A DNA stretch of 64,000 nucleotides from Guadua angustifolia (GCA_036346375.1 CM070518.1:3914182-3978181), one strand, 5' to 3'. Positions 21,992 to 34,459 are shown, counted from the stretch's first letter. Numbers and translations: made by a program. The notes: generated by a model from the sequence alone, not told the origin.

Positions 21992-22590
21992 TGTAGCGGT
22001 CAACGAGTTCGAGCTCGGGAGGCCCGACCACGACACTGGCGCGAGTTAAAGCGCTCGGTAGGGCGGCGTTCCCTCGGCGGCGTCCGCGACGACCCGAGCT
22101 CGAGTAGCCACTCGCCCGTCTGAGTGTCTCCCTTGAATTCGGAAGCGAGATCGCGGGATCGTGGGCTTGAAGCGAACGCGCGGCAAACTTCGGGCGATTC
22201 TGAACGGCCCTCCGCGCGCACATGAAGGCCACTACGGAAATACCTCCCGGCGGTTGCGGCGAGGAGCATATAAGGCTAAGGATGCGCAACGACAAGCAGA
22301 GAAGCTGGAGCGCTAGGCGTTGCCATTGTTGATCTTGGTGTAATACACACCTACACTCGATAGTAACAAAGATCTTCTTTGCAAAGGCGATCGGAGTAGA
22401 GCTATTACCTTCGCAGGGGCTCGAATCGATATAAAATCCTCGACTTCGCGCTTCGTTGTCGTCTTGCTCCAACCTCAAAGACGTGAACGTTTTCCTCGCT
22501 TGAGCGAAGCTCTGTTCGGGTCGATCTCACTAACCCTGTTTCACTTCTGCGGTTGGCGATCCCGATCGTCGACAACGCGCTCACTCTACA
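21992..22590 (+). repeat. Probable solo LTR inside gypsy B
   Basis: A 599-bp block starts TGTAGCGGTC and ends CACTCTACA, giving TGTAG/CTACA ends. Read on the + strand it has a TATA-like GCATATAAGG at about 22267 and then a U5-like sequence. It interrupts the gypsy B frame between ATQC and the GGGEEGVQK stretch. No clear 5-bp duplication is visible (GGTCG versus CTGGG), so recombination or later mutation is likely. The minus-strand open frame at 21687-22478 runs across it by chance. Confidence 0.6.
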
Positions 22591-23509
22591 CTGGGTGGCG
22601 GTGATATCAGAGCAATGGTTCGCCGGTGAGGCGGCGACCAAGACAAAGTAGGAGGAGAGGTACTGCTTCAAGTCTTCGAATGCTCGTTGAGCCTCCTCGG
22701 TCCACTCGAAGTGGTTTGTCTTCTTCAGCAGCTTGAAAAGAGGCAGGCTTCTTTCTCCCAACCGGGCAATAAATCGCCCGAGGGAGGCCAGGCGACCAGC
22801 TAGGCACTGCACCTGCTTGAGTCGAGCGGGCGGCTTCATATGTTCAATGGCTGCTATCTTGTCAGGGTTGACCTCAATGCCCCACCTGGACACGAGGAAC
22901 TCTAACAATTTCCCGGAGGGCACGCCGAATACGCACTTTTCAGGGTTGAGCTTCAAGCAATTCTTCGGAGGTTGGCAAAGGTCTCCTCCAGGTCTTCAAT
23001 CAGTTCTTCGCTCTTTTTCACTTTTACGACCAGGTCGTCGACGTACACCTCAAGATTGCACCCTATCTGTGGACATAAACTAATATGCATGGCGCGTTGC
23101 AAGTGGAACCAGCATTTTTTAACCCAAAAGCCATTCTGATATAACAATAAACGCCTATGGTTGTTACAAAAGCAGTTTTCTCTTCGTCCTCCGCCGCCAT
23201 GCTAATCTGATGGAACCCAGAATACGCATTCAGAAAGCACAGTAGCTCACATCTCGCAGTCGAGTCGACAATGAGATCGACGCACGGCAAGAGGTAAGGA
23301 TCCTTCGGGCAGGCTTTGTTGAGGTCGATGAAGTCGACACACATCCGCCACCTCCCATTGGACTTCTTGACAAGCACAGGGTTGGCAAGCCACTCAGGAT
23401 GAGAGACTTCCCGAACAATCCCTGCGCGCAGCAGTTTCTCTACCTCCTCCCGAATGGCGTCTTGGCGCTCCGGTGCTTGGCGCCGGACCTTCTGGCGGAC
23501 CGGGCGCAT
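22591..23509 (-). pseudogene. Gypsy B reverse transcriptase, frameshifted
   Basis: The 148-residue frame (23063-23509) begins MRPVRQKVRRQAPERQDAIR and holds KKSNGRWRMCVDFIDLNKAC and the palm up to FGLKNAGSTC. After a shift it continues with LEVYVDDLVVKVKKSEELIE (YVDD active site) at about 23000-23060, and then, after another, with KLNPEKCVFGVPSGKLLEFL and FEWTEEAQRAFEDLKQYLSS. Reverse transcriptase copies element RNA into DNA. At least two frameshifts make it inactive. Confidence 0.92.
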
Positions 23510-23527
23510 CTTGGGGAGCGTAGCTAG

Positions 23528-25363
23528 TCAGTGCTCGATCACCTCCCTGGGGACCCCAGTCATATCGGACGGTTGCCAGGCGAACACGTCAGAATTAGAC
23601 CGGAGGAAGGTGACGAGCGCGTCTTCCCATTTGGCGCTGAGGCTGGCGCCGATGAAGACGGGCTTCCCAGGCTTGCCCCCACTCAGGGAGACCACCTTTA
23701 CCTCGCTGGACGAGCCGGACGAAGCGCGGGTCTGCGCCTGAGGGGCTCCCGGAAAGGCGGCATCAGCCGACTTCACGCAGGTGGCACCGACCAGATCCAG
23801 TCCTCGCTTGTGGTAGCGCAAAGCCTCTGGCCTGTCCATCCGGATGATTATGGGGCCACCAGGCCCTGGCATCTTTACCACCATGTATCTATAGTGGGTT
23901 GCCGCCATGAATTTGGCCAACGCCGGTCGGCCGAGTATGGCATTGTACGGGAGGTCGAAATCAGCGACTTCAAAGTCGACCAACTCCGTACGATAGTTGC
24001 TTTCCTCCCCGAAGGTGACGGGGAGGTGCACCTGGCCTAGGAGGACCATGCCGGCCCATGGGGCTATGCCGTAGAAGGGCAAGGCCGGGCGTAGCTCCTG
24101 GTTCGACACCTGGAGCCCCCGGAATGCTTCAAAGGACAGGAGGTTGATGGAGCTCCCTCCGTCCATCAGCACTCGCCCGAGCTTCACATTCCGAATCGTG
24201 GGAGAAACCACGACCGAAAGGTGACCTACGCCGGCGGTGCTCTCAGGGTGGTCAGTCCGACAGAAGGTGATCGGCTCCTCCGACCACTTCAGCATCCGAC
24301 ACATCCCTGAACTCGACGCCGTAGCGCAGACCTCCCTCCTCAATCGCTTATAGGACGCGTTAGAGGGGTAGGTGGATGAGCCACCATGAATGTATGCCAC
24401 GGCGCGATCCGCTTGCTGGAAGGCCAGCGAGGCGGGGTCTTCATCTTGGTCGTCGCCGTGAGGGCGGCGCTCCTTGAGCCGCTGCTCGACCATCTTACTC
24501 ACAACCCAGCAATCATCCAGGCTATGAGAGTTGGTCTGGTGGATCGGGTAGAAAGGCTCGCCCTCCTTCTCCTCGCGGCGGTCATTCCTCCGACCACGGC
24601 GGTGGCCACGCCGGCCTCGGCAGTCATCCCGTCGTTCATGGCGATCATCCCGCCGGTCACGGCGGTCGCGCTTCCGCGGCCGGGTGTCTTCACGCTCGCG
24701 CTCGGCGGCCAGGACCCACCTGGTCTCGGCCGCCTCGCGCTTCCGCGCCTTCTTGCTTGCATGGCCGGGGCCCCTCGAGGTCCCGGCTTCGTCCCCACCG
24801 TGTCCTCGCGTGGTGCCAGACACCGGCCCCTGAGCCTCCGCCGCCCGCGCGCACTTATGCGCCAGGGAGAAGAGCTCGGAGGTGGTGGCAATGTCACAGG
24901 TCGCCATCTTCTCCCGCATCTTGCGGTCGCGAACGCCTCTTCGAAAGGCGATGACGACCGACTGCTCCAAAATCCGGGGGATCGTGTTGCAGTAATGGCA
25001 GAATCGCCGAATGAAGTCGCGCAACGACTCCCCCTTCTCCTGCTCGAGGGCATGGAGATCATCCTCCATGCCCGGCTGTGCGAAGGAGACTTGGAAGTTG
25101 GCGACTAAGAGGCCGCACAACTCCCCCCACGAGCGCACGGATCCTCGCGGGAGGTTCAATAGCCAGAACCGGGCGGACCCCGTCAAGGCCGTTGGGAAGT
25201 AGTTAGTCATGGCCTTCTCAGACCGGCCAGCAGCATGCACCACCGTGGTATAGATCTGCAGGAACTCCTCGGGGTTTGTGGTGCCGTCATATTTCTCGAT
25301 GGAGGCCGGGCGAAACCTTTTGAGCCACGCCACGCGACGCAGTCGTCGGAAAATGCCTGGCAT
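23528..25363 (-). pseudogene. Gypsy B gag-protease, long open frame
   Basis: A 611-residue frame. Residues about 20-180 form the retrotransposon gag capsid domain (KYDGTTNPEEFLQIYTTVVH, then ARFWLLNLPRGSVRSW and LRDFIRRFCHYCNTI). A long Arg/Asp-rich segment (about 200-275) follows. Residues about 395-490 form the aspartic protease with VLMDGGSSINLLSFEA, and AILGRPALAKFMA further on. The frame ends at VPREVIEH and passes to reverse transcriptase after a stop at 23525-23527. It is the best preserved frame of gypsy B. Reading frames on the + strand across it (24386-25108 and others) are codon-bias shadows. Confidence 0.9.
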
Positions 25364-25476
25364 CCGACACCGTAGGGGGAATCCTGCCGCCCACCCGGAC
25401 CCTAGCCCGGAGACCGTGCCGGGGAGCGCGGATTGCGACTCCCCAAAGAGTCGAAGGAGCGGGCTTCCTCCTCGCT

Positions 25477-26085
25477 CTAAAGGTGAGAGTCACGAGAGGA
25501 ACTCTCACCCTTAGGGGCCATCCGTCCGTCGCGAGCGCGACGACGCTGCAGGTGATCACGCAAATCACCGCCGCGCCGCCGGCACTGGCTCTCCAAATGG
25601 GCCCTCAGGTCCCCATGGCTCCTCGCGGAGCTGGGACCTTCTTCTTGCACGCCCTTTCCTTTACTCTGGCCCTCCTGGCTAGAGCGCTTCCCACTAGGGC
25701 GGCTGGAAGCTTGGGTGTGATCGACATGCACCCTAGGTTGAGGGGTACTAACGGTCCCAGACCGGTCGGGCATCCCTTCGTGGAGCTGGGCCGCGTCCAC
25801 GAGGCCAACAATATCCCGCAGCCACGGCATGGCCAGGTGTCTCCTGCAAGTTCCACTGGAGGGTGGTCCAAGAGGAGACGGACCGCATGCAGGTTCTGGG
25901 CCGGAGTGGTGGCCTCCATGGCCAACCGACACCGAACCGGAAGATTGGCCGCCGCCGTGGGGGCACCACCGCCCTCCTACGGGGGCGGCGTGAGGCGATC
26001 CCTCGTCCAGCGAGAGTGCCGGGATGCGTTCTGGGCGCTGCTAGCCTCCGCCACCTCTTGTCGCTGCGAGTGTGAACCCGCCATC
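25477..26085 (-). pseudogene. Gypsy B gag N-terminal region, broken
   Basis: Starts with MMAGSHSQRQEVAEASSAQN at about 26085, hits a stop after about 37 codons (TPPP then stop), and continues in shifted frames through AMEATTPAQNLHAVRLLLDH. It lies between the primer site and the main gag frame and is rich in Arg, Ser and Pro. The exact native start is uncertain. Confidence 0.6.
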
Positions 26086-26154
26086 ATCGAATGCGAGGTC
26101 CTTTCGGACGGGAGACCGGAATCCGCTGGAGAGATGACTGGGTGAGCCAACCAC

Positions 26155-26177
26155 TAGCCCCCTACCTGGCGCACCCC
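26155..26177 (-). promoter_or_regulatory. Primer binding site region of gypsy B
   Basis: Minus strand, immediately after the 5' LTR: GGGGTGCGCCAGGTAGGGGG. The (T)GCGCCAGGTAGGGGG wording is common next to the LTR in grass Tat/RIRE2-type gypsy elements. I did not assign the tRNA. Confidence 0.6.
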
Positions 26178-27192
26178 TGTCGGCCTATTCCGCCTGACAG
26201 GATCCTATCAACGAACAGGGTTGACTACTCCCTAGATGGAAGGTATGGTTCGGTAGAGGGCATCTTCGTGGTTGGAAACCCTAATGGTTCTCTACGATGG
26301 ATTCCGGGGATCAACAGATCGATGGACACAGTGATATACCCAGGTTCAGGCCCCCAGCGTGGGAAATAGCTCTACGTCCTGCTAAGTCTTCGTTGAGGAA
26401 GTGTGGAAGCAGTTACAATGGTTCTTCTCTATGTCTTTCGTCCCCCCCTTCTCCATGCACCGAGGTGCCCTTATATAGAGACGAGCCGGCCTGGGCAGGT
26501 GAGAAGGTGACGCTATACTGATATACGACTCATTAATTACACCCATCATTCGACTCTTATCTCACTGGCCCATGACTCATTTATTACGCCCGTCGCTGTA
26601 GCCTTGTCCTTCAAGCCCCATTTAATGCCGCTGCGTGGCTACACCCGGGATATAACACTCCTGCGACGGGTTTGGTGAGAGGCGTCAAAGGGATGGGTCG
26701 TCATCATGTCGATAGCAGAATTCTCCACAATTAATGGCCCTGACTTAGCATGCTAGGGGAAGGAGACTTCAAGGCGAAGCTTTCTCCTTATTCCTTTGGT
26801 TGCCTCCGTGGCCTGACAAGGGGGCCCAGACGCCCACCCGCTTGCCAGGCCGCCTCTTAAGCCGACGCCCGTGGCAGGCGTGATCGCCCACCGCGGGCCA
26901 GGCACCACACGGCCGCTTCGCCCGTGAAAGCAGCGTAACCGCCCACCGCCGCCAGGGGCAACGCTCCTCGCCCGAAAGGCGGCGTGATCGCCCACTGCCG
27001 CCCGAGGCACCACGCGGGCCGCTTCGCCCGTGGCGGCGTAACCGCCCACTGCTTTCGCCGAGGCCACGCGGCTCCTCGCCCGTGGCGAGGTGTGATCGCC
27101 CCACCGCCTGAGCCGCCATCTTTGGGCTAGTCCGCTTCTTGGGCCCATTGTTCCGCGGCGGAGAGGGTACCCCGGTGCAAAGTACACCGACA
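26178..27192 (-). repeat. 5' LTR of gypsy B
   Basis: A 1,015-bp block with ends TGTCGG (26178) and CCGACA (27192). In the minus-strand direction it begins TGTCGGTGTACTTTGCACC, a typical gypsy LTR start. A TATATAAGG-like sequence lies on the minus strand near 26470-26480. The part at 26860-27110 is an internal repeat array (separate entry). The matching 3' LTR at the other end of the element was not found. Confidence 0.8.
26870..27115. repeat. Alternating GC-rich tandem repeat in the gypsy B LTR
   Basis: Five degenerate units of about 50-55 bp carry CGTGATCGCCCACCGC or CGTAACCGCCCACTGC in strict alternation, starting near 26879, 26934, 26983, 27037 and 27091. The higher-order period is therefore about 105 bp. 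Units also share CGCTTCGCCCGTG or CTCCTCGCCCG spacers. Confidence 0.75.
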
Positions 27193-29039
27193 AGGGTGAA
27201 ATTGATTCTGATAATTTGAAGTAAATAGATAACGGCCAATTCCCGATAAATTAATGAATTACTAACAAAAATAGAATACATCATCATCATCAGAAACCCT
27301 AAAGGCCAAAGGAAATTCAAAAATTAAGGAACTGACTTGAAGATTGACGAAGTAAATGATAGGGAAAAGCAGGCATTTCTTAAGGATTATCTTAGTGAAA
27401 GCACAGCCCAATAACAAAGCGATGATAAAACATCAACCAAAATAATGTGTTGTTTAACCAGGAACTCCTTTCTAAAGGTTATTCTTGTCACAAAAAACTA
27501 TTTCATAGTTTTCGTTGGAAAAAATGGACCTTGAAGTTGAGAAAACTATAAGAAATATATAAGTCGAATGCTGAGTGATTATAGGATACCAAAGTTATTG
27601 AGCTTTGCATAGCTTGTGGTAACAATCAGACATTAGATAAAATATAACATAAGAGTTGCCACATCTGCATAGAGTAATGGGATTTAAAAAATTGCGCATT
27701 ACCTACGAAGACCGACTGGGAATCAACCTGCTCCAGATTAGCTTGATTTGCTGCTCAACAATTATGTGGAATATAATCGAGCTAGCTTACTGGAATGCAA
27801 TTAACAAAGCTACTGTGTCGCCAAATGGTATTAGCAATGCGACCTAAGTGGCAGTGAGACAGGTTCAAATCAGCCTATAGATTAATCGATCTGGATTTTT
27901 TTTTGTGAATTTTCTTGATCCAAAGTTGTATTTCCTCTTTTCAATGTAGTAACCTTTCGAGCTTTTCCCAATATTGGGGTGTATATCAGCCAGTCCAGCC
28001 ACAATGATTCAATTGGCTTTAACAAAGTCCTAGTCATTTCTCAATTTATCAGCAATTCTTGCCAATGTAGCATACAGACAAGGTTAAAACATCACCAAAC
28101 CCCAGTCATTGAAGTCGTTGCTTAATTTTACTCTTTTAGAAGACCAAAGTTTAGCCTTTGCATGACAAGAAACAATTAATAATTTGTAGTTTCAGCAAGA
28201 CACTTTTAGATAATTCTAGATCAGGGTTTGGTATCTCAGAATGCAATTATAGGAAAAACAAAAGTAAGATCCATTGCTATGAAGTATAAATAAGATTTAA
28301 ACAACTTTACAAAAGGAAAAAATCACCGTAAATCCTAACTGTATCACCTTCACGTACACCATTCACCAAATAGGCAACTAGATAGTCAAAAACAAGCCAA
28401 AATAGAGAAGAATCAGACATCCAAATGTGCCTTGTTCCTTTTTAACTGACATAAGATTTGGATCTTATTTTAGATAAATAAAGCAACGCATGTTCTATAT
28501 CAATTAGTAAACAGTACTAGGGAAAGAAGAGGACTAGAACTTTTTATCTTCTAAACCTTATCTACATATTAGCTTTGTTGAAAGTGCCTTGAGTACTTGC
28601 TGAACCATAACCACATGTTATGCGATTTTCATATGCCAAAGCCAGGCCAGAAAGTGACAAATGCTTTCTCCTTTGGAGCATCCACGTGGAGGTGCTACCG
28701 TTAGATATGCACCCATGAGTCGGCTCCAATGTTTTCTGTACTCACATTAGCATTTCCATTAAAGATATCTTAGAGCATCTCCATGTTAGGCTAAATTTCC
28801 TCCACATCAAGACGGCAAATAGCCCAAGAGACTAACTTGAGGGTTCCGGTGCAATCTTCATCGAGTTCATGATTGCATTGGATTTTTAATTGCCGTCATA
28901 CAGATTTCAAATATAGTCAGTATGTCCTTGACTTACTGACAGCTATATATACCAATGACTTTCCTTCTTATTAAGATAAGACTACATCAAAGATAAGCAT
29001 TGAGTTCCTACATTTTTGCCCTAGTGATAGATGAAGTTA
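27193..29039. other. AT-rich intergenic DNA
   Basis: No gene, LTR or terminal repeat recognised. Short open frames (for example 27656-27847) have no domain or splice context. Confidence 0.3.
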
Positions 29040-31245
29040 TATACGACATACAAGGAGAAATTTCTTAGTATATGTTTTTTGTTGATTATATGGTGCTAAT
29101 TGATGAGAGCATGGTAGGTGTGGATAGGAAACTAAAACTGTAGAGGAAGACTTTAGAATTGAAGGGTTTTAGACTAGTACGTCTAAAGCTGAGTATATGA
29201 GGTGTGCTTTTCACAGTGCTATAGCAACGGTTGTAGATGTTAGTCTAAACGGAAATGTAGTGCCCAAGATGAAAGAATACGAGTAGGCTACACTAGAGCA
29301 AATTAAAAATTCTACCACATAAACTAGGATATTAAGCAAGTGAGAAATCGTGGATTGTTAATACCAGACACACAGTGTAGCAGAAGGAGAGTTGAATTAG
29401 CCCGATTTGACATAGCGTTCATCTTGGAGTAGTAGTCGATCGTCCTTGAGCAGTGGTCGAACGTGCCTAAACGATCGTCTCAATCAGCGCTAAGGTAGCG
29501 GCAACACCTCTACCGAAATTCACAAGTTCAAGGAAGGAATGCAGTGCATTAGTGTGTTAGCACCAATGCGCATGCATGGTAGGACTGAGTGGTGATGGTT
29601 AGGATTTTTGGTAGGTACAGTAATACAACAGTTGCATCCCCTTAGCATCCCTTTATATAGCCTCTCAATGGAACCTTATATTCGGGTCTAATCAAGATGC
29701 AAAGGCCACATGGCCTATTAGTGATGGATCCAATCCAAACTAATGTATTCTAACCCGTTAAGTGTGTAACCCTGTACTTTCATGCATATTCGGCCATAGC
29801 CCGTATCTCCTTTTGGCTCTAAGTCGGCAGCAGCCTTTAGCAAGGCATAGGGACTTCCAAATATATACAAAGATTATATCGGATGAACCTATATAGTGCT
29901 CATGTACCCGACCCCTTTGTCTCACGATATCAGATCGAACTTAAATGCAAGAAACGTGCCATCTTATGATAGCTCAATACTTTAGTCGTTATATATCTCT
30001 CATGTTATATAGCAGGGGCAAATTCTATCTTGATCGCTCACATTCCTTCTCATGTTTTATAGTAAGCTCGAAAGCTACCTTTATGACTACCCATTTACAG
30101 AGTAGCGTTTGGCAACCCCTAAGTATATCATTACATATATAGAAAATCATGATGATCTCAGATCTAAGGATCCCATATACACTATGTATGGGACCAATAG
30201 ATAACATATAACAATTCCCATAGTGTCTTATAGTGGGTCAATTCAACACCATATTCTCTAACATATGTTCACATTATTGATTTGATATCCCTATATCCAT
30301 AATCCGTGAAACATGATTATTAATCACTACATATGCTGACATATAAATTACAATTTTCCCACATGATGATACAAGATCAGGGATAATTTAGAATAATATC
30401 AAAATATGACTAAAGAGTTTCATGAACAATTCACATACTTGTTGATTGATACTAATGATATTTATTCAAGAGACAAAAATAATTATATTATTCTATAAAC
30501 ATAGACATGACATAATCATCTCCATGATTGCCTCAAGAGCATATCACTAACCCAAGAAAGAAACGTTTCGATATTTGGGTTCGATGCTACAGAGTGACGA
30601 TGATATTAATGAAGATGTAAGCCACAGAATACGAGTGGGTGGGTGAAATGATGCCAAGCATCTGATGTCCTATGTTACAGAAAGGTCTCTCAAAAGTTAA
30701 AGGGTAAATTATGTAGGATGGTGATAAGAACTACGATGTTGTATGGAGCTAAATATTAGGTGACAAAGACAACATGTACAAAAGATAAACGTAGCAGTGA
30801 TGCAAATGTTACGGTGGATCTGTGGTCATACAAGACAAGATCGAATCCACGATGATGATATATGTGACAGGGTTAAGGTAGCACCAATTGAAGAAAAGTT
30901 TGTCCAACATCATTTGAGACGGTTTGAACATCTCTAACACAAGCCTCTTGAGGTACCGGTGCGTAGTACAATTTTAAGCCATCTCAAAAACATAAGAAAA
31001 GGCAGAGGTCAATCGAGAATATTGTGGGAAGTAGTTAAAAGAGATTTGAGGGATTACAATGTATCCAAGAATATTGTGGGAAGAATATTGTGCATAGAAG
31101 AATATTGTGCATAGAAGTTAGCGATTCACATACCGGAACCATGACCTAAGATCAAAGTTTTAGGGGTCATTTCGACATTGATTGGATTTCATTTCTAGCC
31201 TATCCCAACTAGTTTGGGACAAAATACTTGGTTGTTGTATGTCCT
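29040..31245 (+). mobile_element. Decayed LINE (RTE-like) 3' part, interrupted
   Basis: Plus-strand translation in several frames gives VLIDESMVGVDRKLKL, then ELKGFRLVRL around 29090-29190. After an interruption it gives INEDVSHRIRVGG (about 30600-30650), APIEEKFVQHHLRRFEH-like words (about 30880-30930) and the terminal CCCAACTAGTTTGGGACAAA near 31210, followed by a short TTG-rich tail. These are the end of a plant LINE reverse transcriptase and its C-terminal region. Many stops are present. The LTR-like block 29262-30553 splits it. Confidence 0.7.
29262..30553 (-). repeat. Solo LTR of an Angela/BARE-type copia element
   Basis: This block interrupts the LINE coding sequence. Read on the minus strand it starts near GTGATATGCTCTTGAGGC, close to the well-known ATGCCCTAGAGGCAAT start of Angela-type LTRs. 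It has a TATA box (GGCTATATAAAGGGATG, about 29650-29665) followed by a U5-like region. No internal coding region exists, so it is a solo LTR. The words CCCAAGA on the left and CCCAAGA on the right of the block may mark the target duplication, but exact ends are uncertain. Confidence 0.6.
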
Positions 31246-33241
31246 TGACTTGCTGTCCTTCATTTTTATGGTTGGAGTTAGGATTGGATTAGAAGAATTT
31301 CATGTTTGAGAGAAATTTTGTTAGTTCGGATAGCGGTAGATTTAGAATAGTTCAGTTCTGATGGAAGGCTAGTTTTTATAGTGAAACAGTGTATGATTAA
31401 GCTAAAGTTTTGATAGCTTGTTAAGGAGATGTGAATCTACATATCTGCCATGTTTCATTCAATCTGAATCAGTGGTTTACTAGTTACAAGCTGAAAATTA
31501 AAGGATCAGAATGGAATCTTCTCTCATTTGTTAAAGTATTTAACTCATGTTAGCTCTTGTTAAATGTGGGTTTTATTGTTGTTATGCCAAGGTTGTACCT
31601 TGATCAGATTGCTCTGCTGTTGTAATGCCTCGAGAAATCTATAGAAGACTCCAATGTACCGATTGTTTGCCAATAGTGGAAGATTTGGGAGTCAACACTA
31701 CCTATCCCCTAGTTTTTACTCCTCAACTTGAGGGTTTCTACATAAATCATTATGTTTAAGGTGATAATAGCATCTAGACATACAATGGAAGTATTCCCAT
31801 CGTACGCTCCTAAAAGCAGCGCAGCAAAATTTTTTAACGTATGCAATAATTCACGACAGTACGTGCAACATTGCAAAAACACACAAGCAACATCGAAGAA
31901 AGATTTGAAAAAAATCACTCTCTCAATAACTTAGACAAACTTGAGTAGAGGATACCGAAGGAGGTTGCGGCCATGCCAACGAGGAATATGAGGATTGGAG
32001 CTCGGTTTGCCAAGGTTAGTAGAGGTGGTGGAGCTCAAACTCGCAGAGGGCACAACACATGTTACGGAAGCTTGCAGAGCATACTAAAAAATCGAGCATT
32101 CACAACAAAACAACTTCATATTACAAATGAAGAGCCCAACACCATGATGCATCACATAAGAACTTTGATGCAACATCAACAAACACCGATTGCCACATCA
32201 AGAAATATGAATACAACAAAATAATTCTGATGTTTCAACAAATTGGCATAAGTGATGTAACAAAAAAGCACCCTCGTTGCAACAAAAGGGAGAAGACATT
32301 TGCAACAAATAGTGGGTGCAATTGATCATTTTCCCGCATGTCTCACTAACATGTGGTTCTAGGGCTAGCATGTTAGTGAGACATCACAAGCCAAATGATC
32401 AATGGCAAAGGAAAAACAAGGCAAGTCATTAATTTTTCCAATAGAGAACATCTGCAACATCTTAATACACTTGATACAACAAAAAACATCTACTTACAAC
32501 AAACAATTGACTCATTTATCTTGCCCTTTGATAGTAGTAGCGACATGCTTGCCCTCGAGGCCCCGAACGACACCATAGGCTCTCCGTGTCCCGCCCCACC
32601 CCACTCCTCCACTTACCTGGTGCCCAATTTCTGCCCCTCAACACTACCTCATCGCTAACCATCCACTAACTATTGGTCTCCTCACCGCTTTTGGCCTCGG
32701 CCTTGCCAAATCGGGTAAGTTCCAGTCACTCCTCGCAAGGAGAGACCTCCTCATGAGCTCTTAAAGTGGATGGCCTCGTTATGCGTGAGTGATGGTGAAC
32801 CATGGAACACCATGGCTGAAGGAAGAGTGGAGCAGCCCATTGATGGTGGAATCAACTTGGCCAAAACTAGCGCGTTAATGGAGAGAGAGAGATACATGAA
32901 TGGCTATGGTGCTCTCTTATGACAGTATAGATAAGGTTGAGGGTGACTAGTAGTTGGAAAGTAGTAGAAGTGGCTGGTAGATGGAAAGTGGTAGGAGTGG
33001 GAACACCCAGTCTCATCCGAAGTATGACCTATATCAATTCCCATGTGTTTATGTGTTATTGTGAGTTCACTGCTGCAGCATGTATGTTGGCTGAAACTAT
33101 CCTCGCAATTCAATACTATATGAGAGGCAATTTTTTTTGTCATGTTGTCTAGCCTCAAAACCAAATAACCTACAACTAGGATGAGAATGATATGAAGTTA
33201 GTAGGCATGGGAAGAGAAAAATATTCTTATAGCACTGGTTC
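31246..33241. other. AT-rich intergenic DNA with scattered GCAACA words
   Basis: Between 31850 and 32530 the words GCAACA, CAACAAA and CAACATC occur about a dozen times on the + strand. This resembles subterminal repeats of a DNA transposon, but no terminal inverted repeats or target duplications were found. A 17-nt inverted repeat (CATGTCTCACTAACATG and CATGTTAGTGAGACATC) surrounds 32336-32390. No gene is recognised. Confidence 0.35.
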
Positions 33242-33244
33242 TTA

Positions 33245-33461
33245 GGGCCTATTTGTTTTTATTTTGGATTCTCTAAAAGCTAATTTTGGATTGTAATTGT
33301 AGAGAAGCTGATTGTCTAAAAGCACATATAAAGTAGATTGTGGATTCTAGTGTATATGGGTAGGCTGGATTGTGAGAATCGATTCCTAAAATCAGGTTGT
33401 TTGTTTTTTATTCTTCTTTTGGGGCCAAAACCTAGAATCAAAAGCGAAAACAAACATGCCC
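33245..33461. mobile_element. Tourist-like MITE (PIF/Harbinger)
   Basis: A 217-bp element with ends GGGCCTATTTGTTTT and AAAACAAACATGCCC (inverted repeats with two mismatches) and TTA duplications on both sides (33242-33244, 33462-33464), as expected for Tourist elements. No coding capacity. Confidence 0.85.
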
Positions 33462-33464
33462 TTA

Positions 33465-34457
33465 ATTCATATGAAGTTGTTCTTACAGCATTAATGGTTT
33501 TTACTAGCTACAAGCACACAAGAAGAAGCATAACGCAAGTGGATCATATTTAGGTACTCTAAATTAAGTGTCTCCTACATTAGAGGAGAAACAAAATAAT
33601 GTGAAGTCCGGTGCTTTCTATCCTAGAGAGTAGACACCCAAGTGAAGGTGTTAGTGTTGGAATGTTGGGGCTGGACAACACAATAGTTAACAAATGTCAG
33701 CCCCTCTTCTTGTGGTGAACTGTGAGAAGAGTTTCAACAACAAAAAACAGAAGTAATCAATAAAACATGTACAATTGGACATAGTGATTTCTCGACTTGA
33801 GGAGTAACAAAACATGAGGCAACTCAAGCTCACTCAAAAACCTTCCACTATAAACAACGATGGACACAAAGAGTCTCTCTATAAACAACATTAGTAACAT
33901 CAACAAGGTATCAAACTATTAACCTTGGTACAACAATAGAACCAATAGCACAGAAGCAAGATACAACAAGAAGTAAAATTTTCAGCAAACTTAAAACAAA
34001 TTGCATTTTCTGTCCCCTTTGGATTTTGGCTCACACATCATACAAACAAAACCACATATCCAAAACACATGAAAATTGGTAGGCTTATAGATCCACGAGT
34101 CCCCAACAAGCTGTCAAAGTTCAACCGAATTGGACACCATTTGATCGAATACCTAAATTAATCTTCTACTCAAACTACAATATTCCAAATCTGTTGCTCC
34201 CGAGCTGACAAAACCTTACTTGTCAATTCCATTCCAGAGGTCATTTCGGTTTTCCTCTTGGAATGGATCATGCTGGTACTGGCCTATTCCGGTGTATTGT
34301 TCTAGATTTTAATATAATAATATAAATATTCATAAATATCTATGTTTAATTATATTCGCATAGAATTTCAATTGGCATTTCCCTTCAAATTCATAAACAT
34401 GTGATCAAATATGACACCTAGTCCAATGAGACTACGAGCATAAAACTCAAACATAGT
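33465..34457. other. Intergenic DNA
   Basis: AT-rich sequence with no recognised gene or element ends. Confidence 0.3.
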
Positions 34458-34459
34458 TA

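Noticed and set aside
21687..22478. 263-codon minus-strand frame as a fusion protein
   Set aside because: It joins a piece of gypsy B RNase H to the inserted solo-LTR-like block; the fusion is accidental.
24386..25108. 240-codon + strand open frame, membrane-like sequence
   Set aside because: Antisense of the Arg-rich gag segment of gypsy B; hydrophobicity comes from reading Arg codons backwards.
31850..32530. GCAACA-rich stretch as a defined transposon
   Set aside because: No terminal repeats or target duplications were seen, so it was only noted as intergenic repeat-like DNA.
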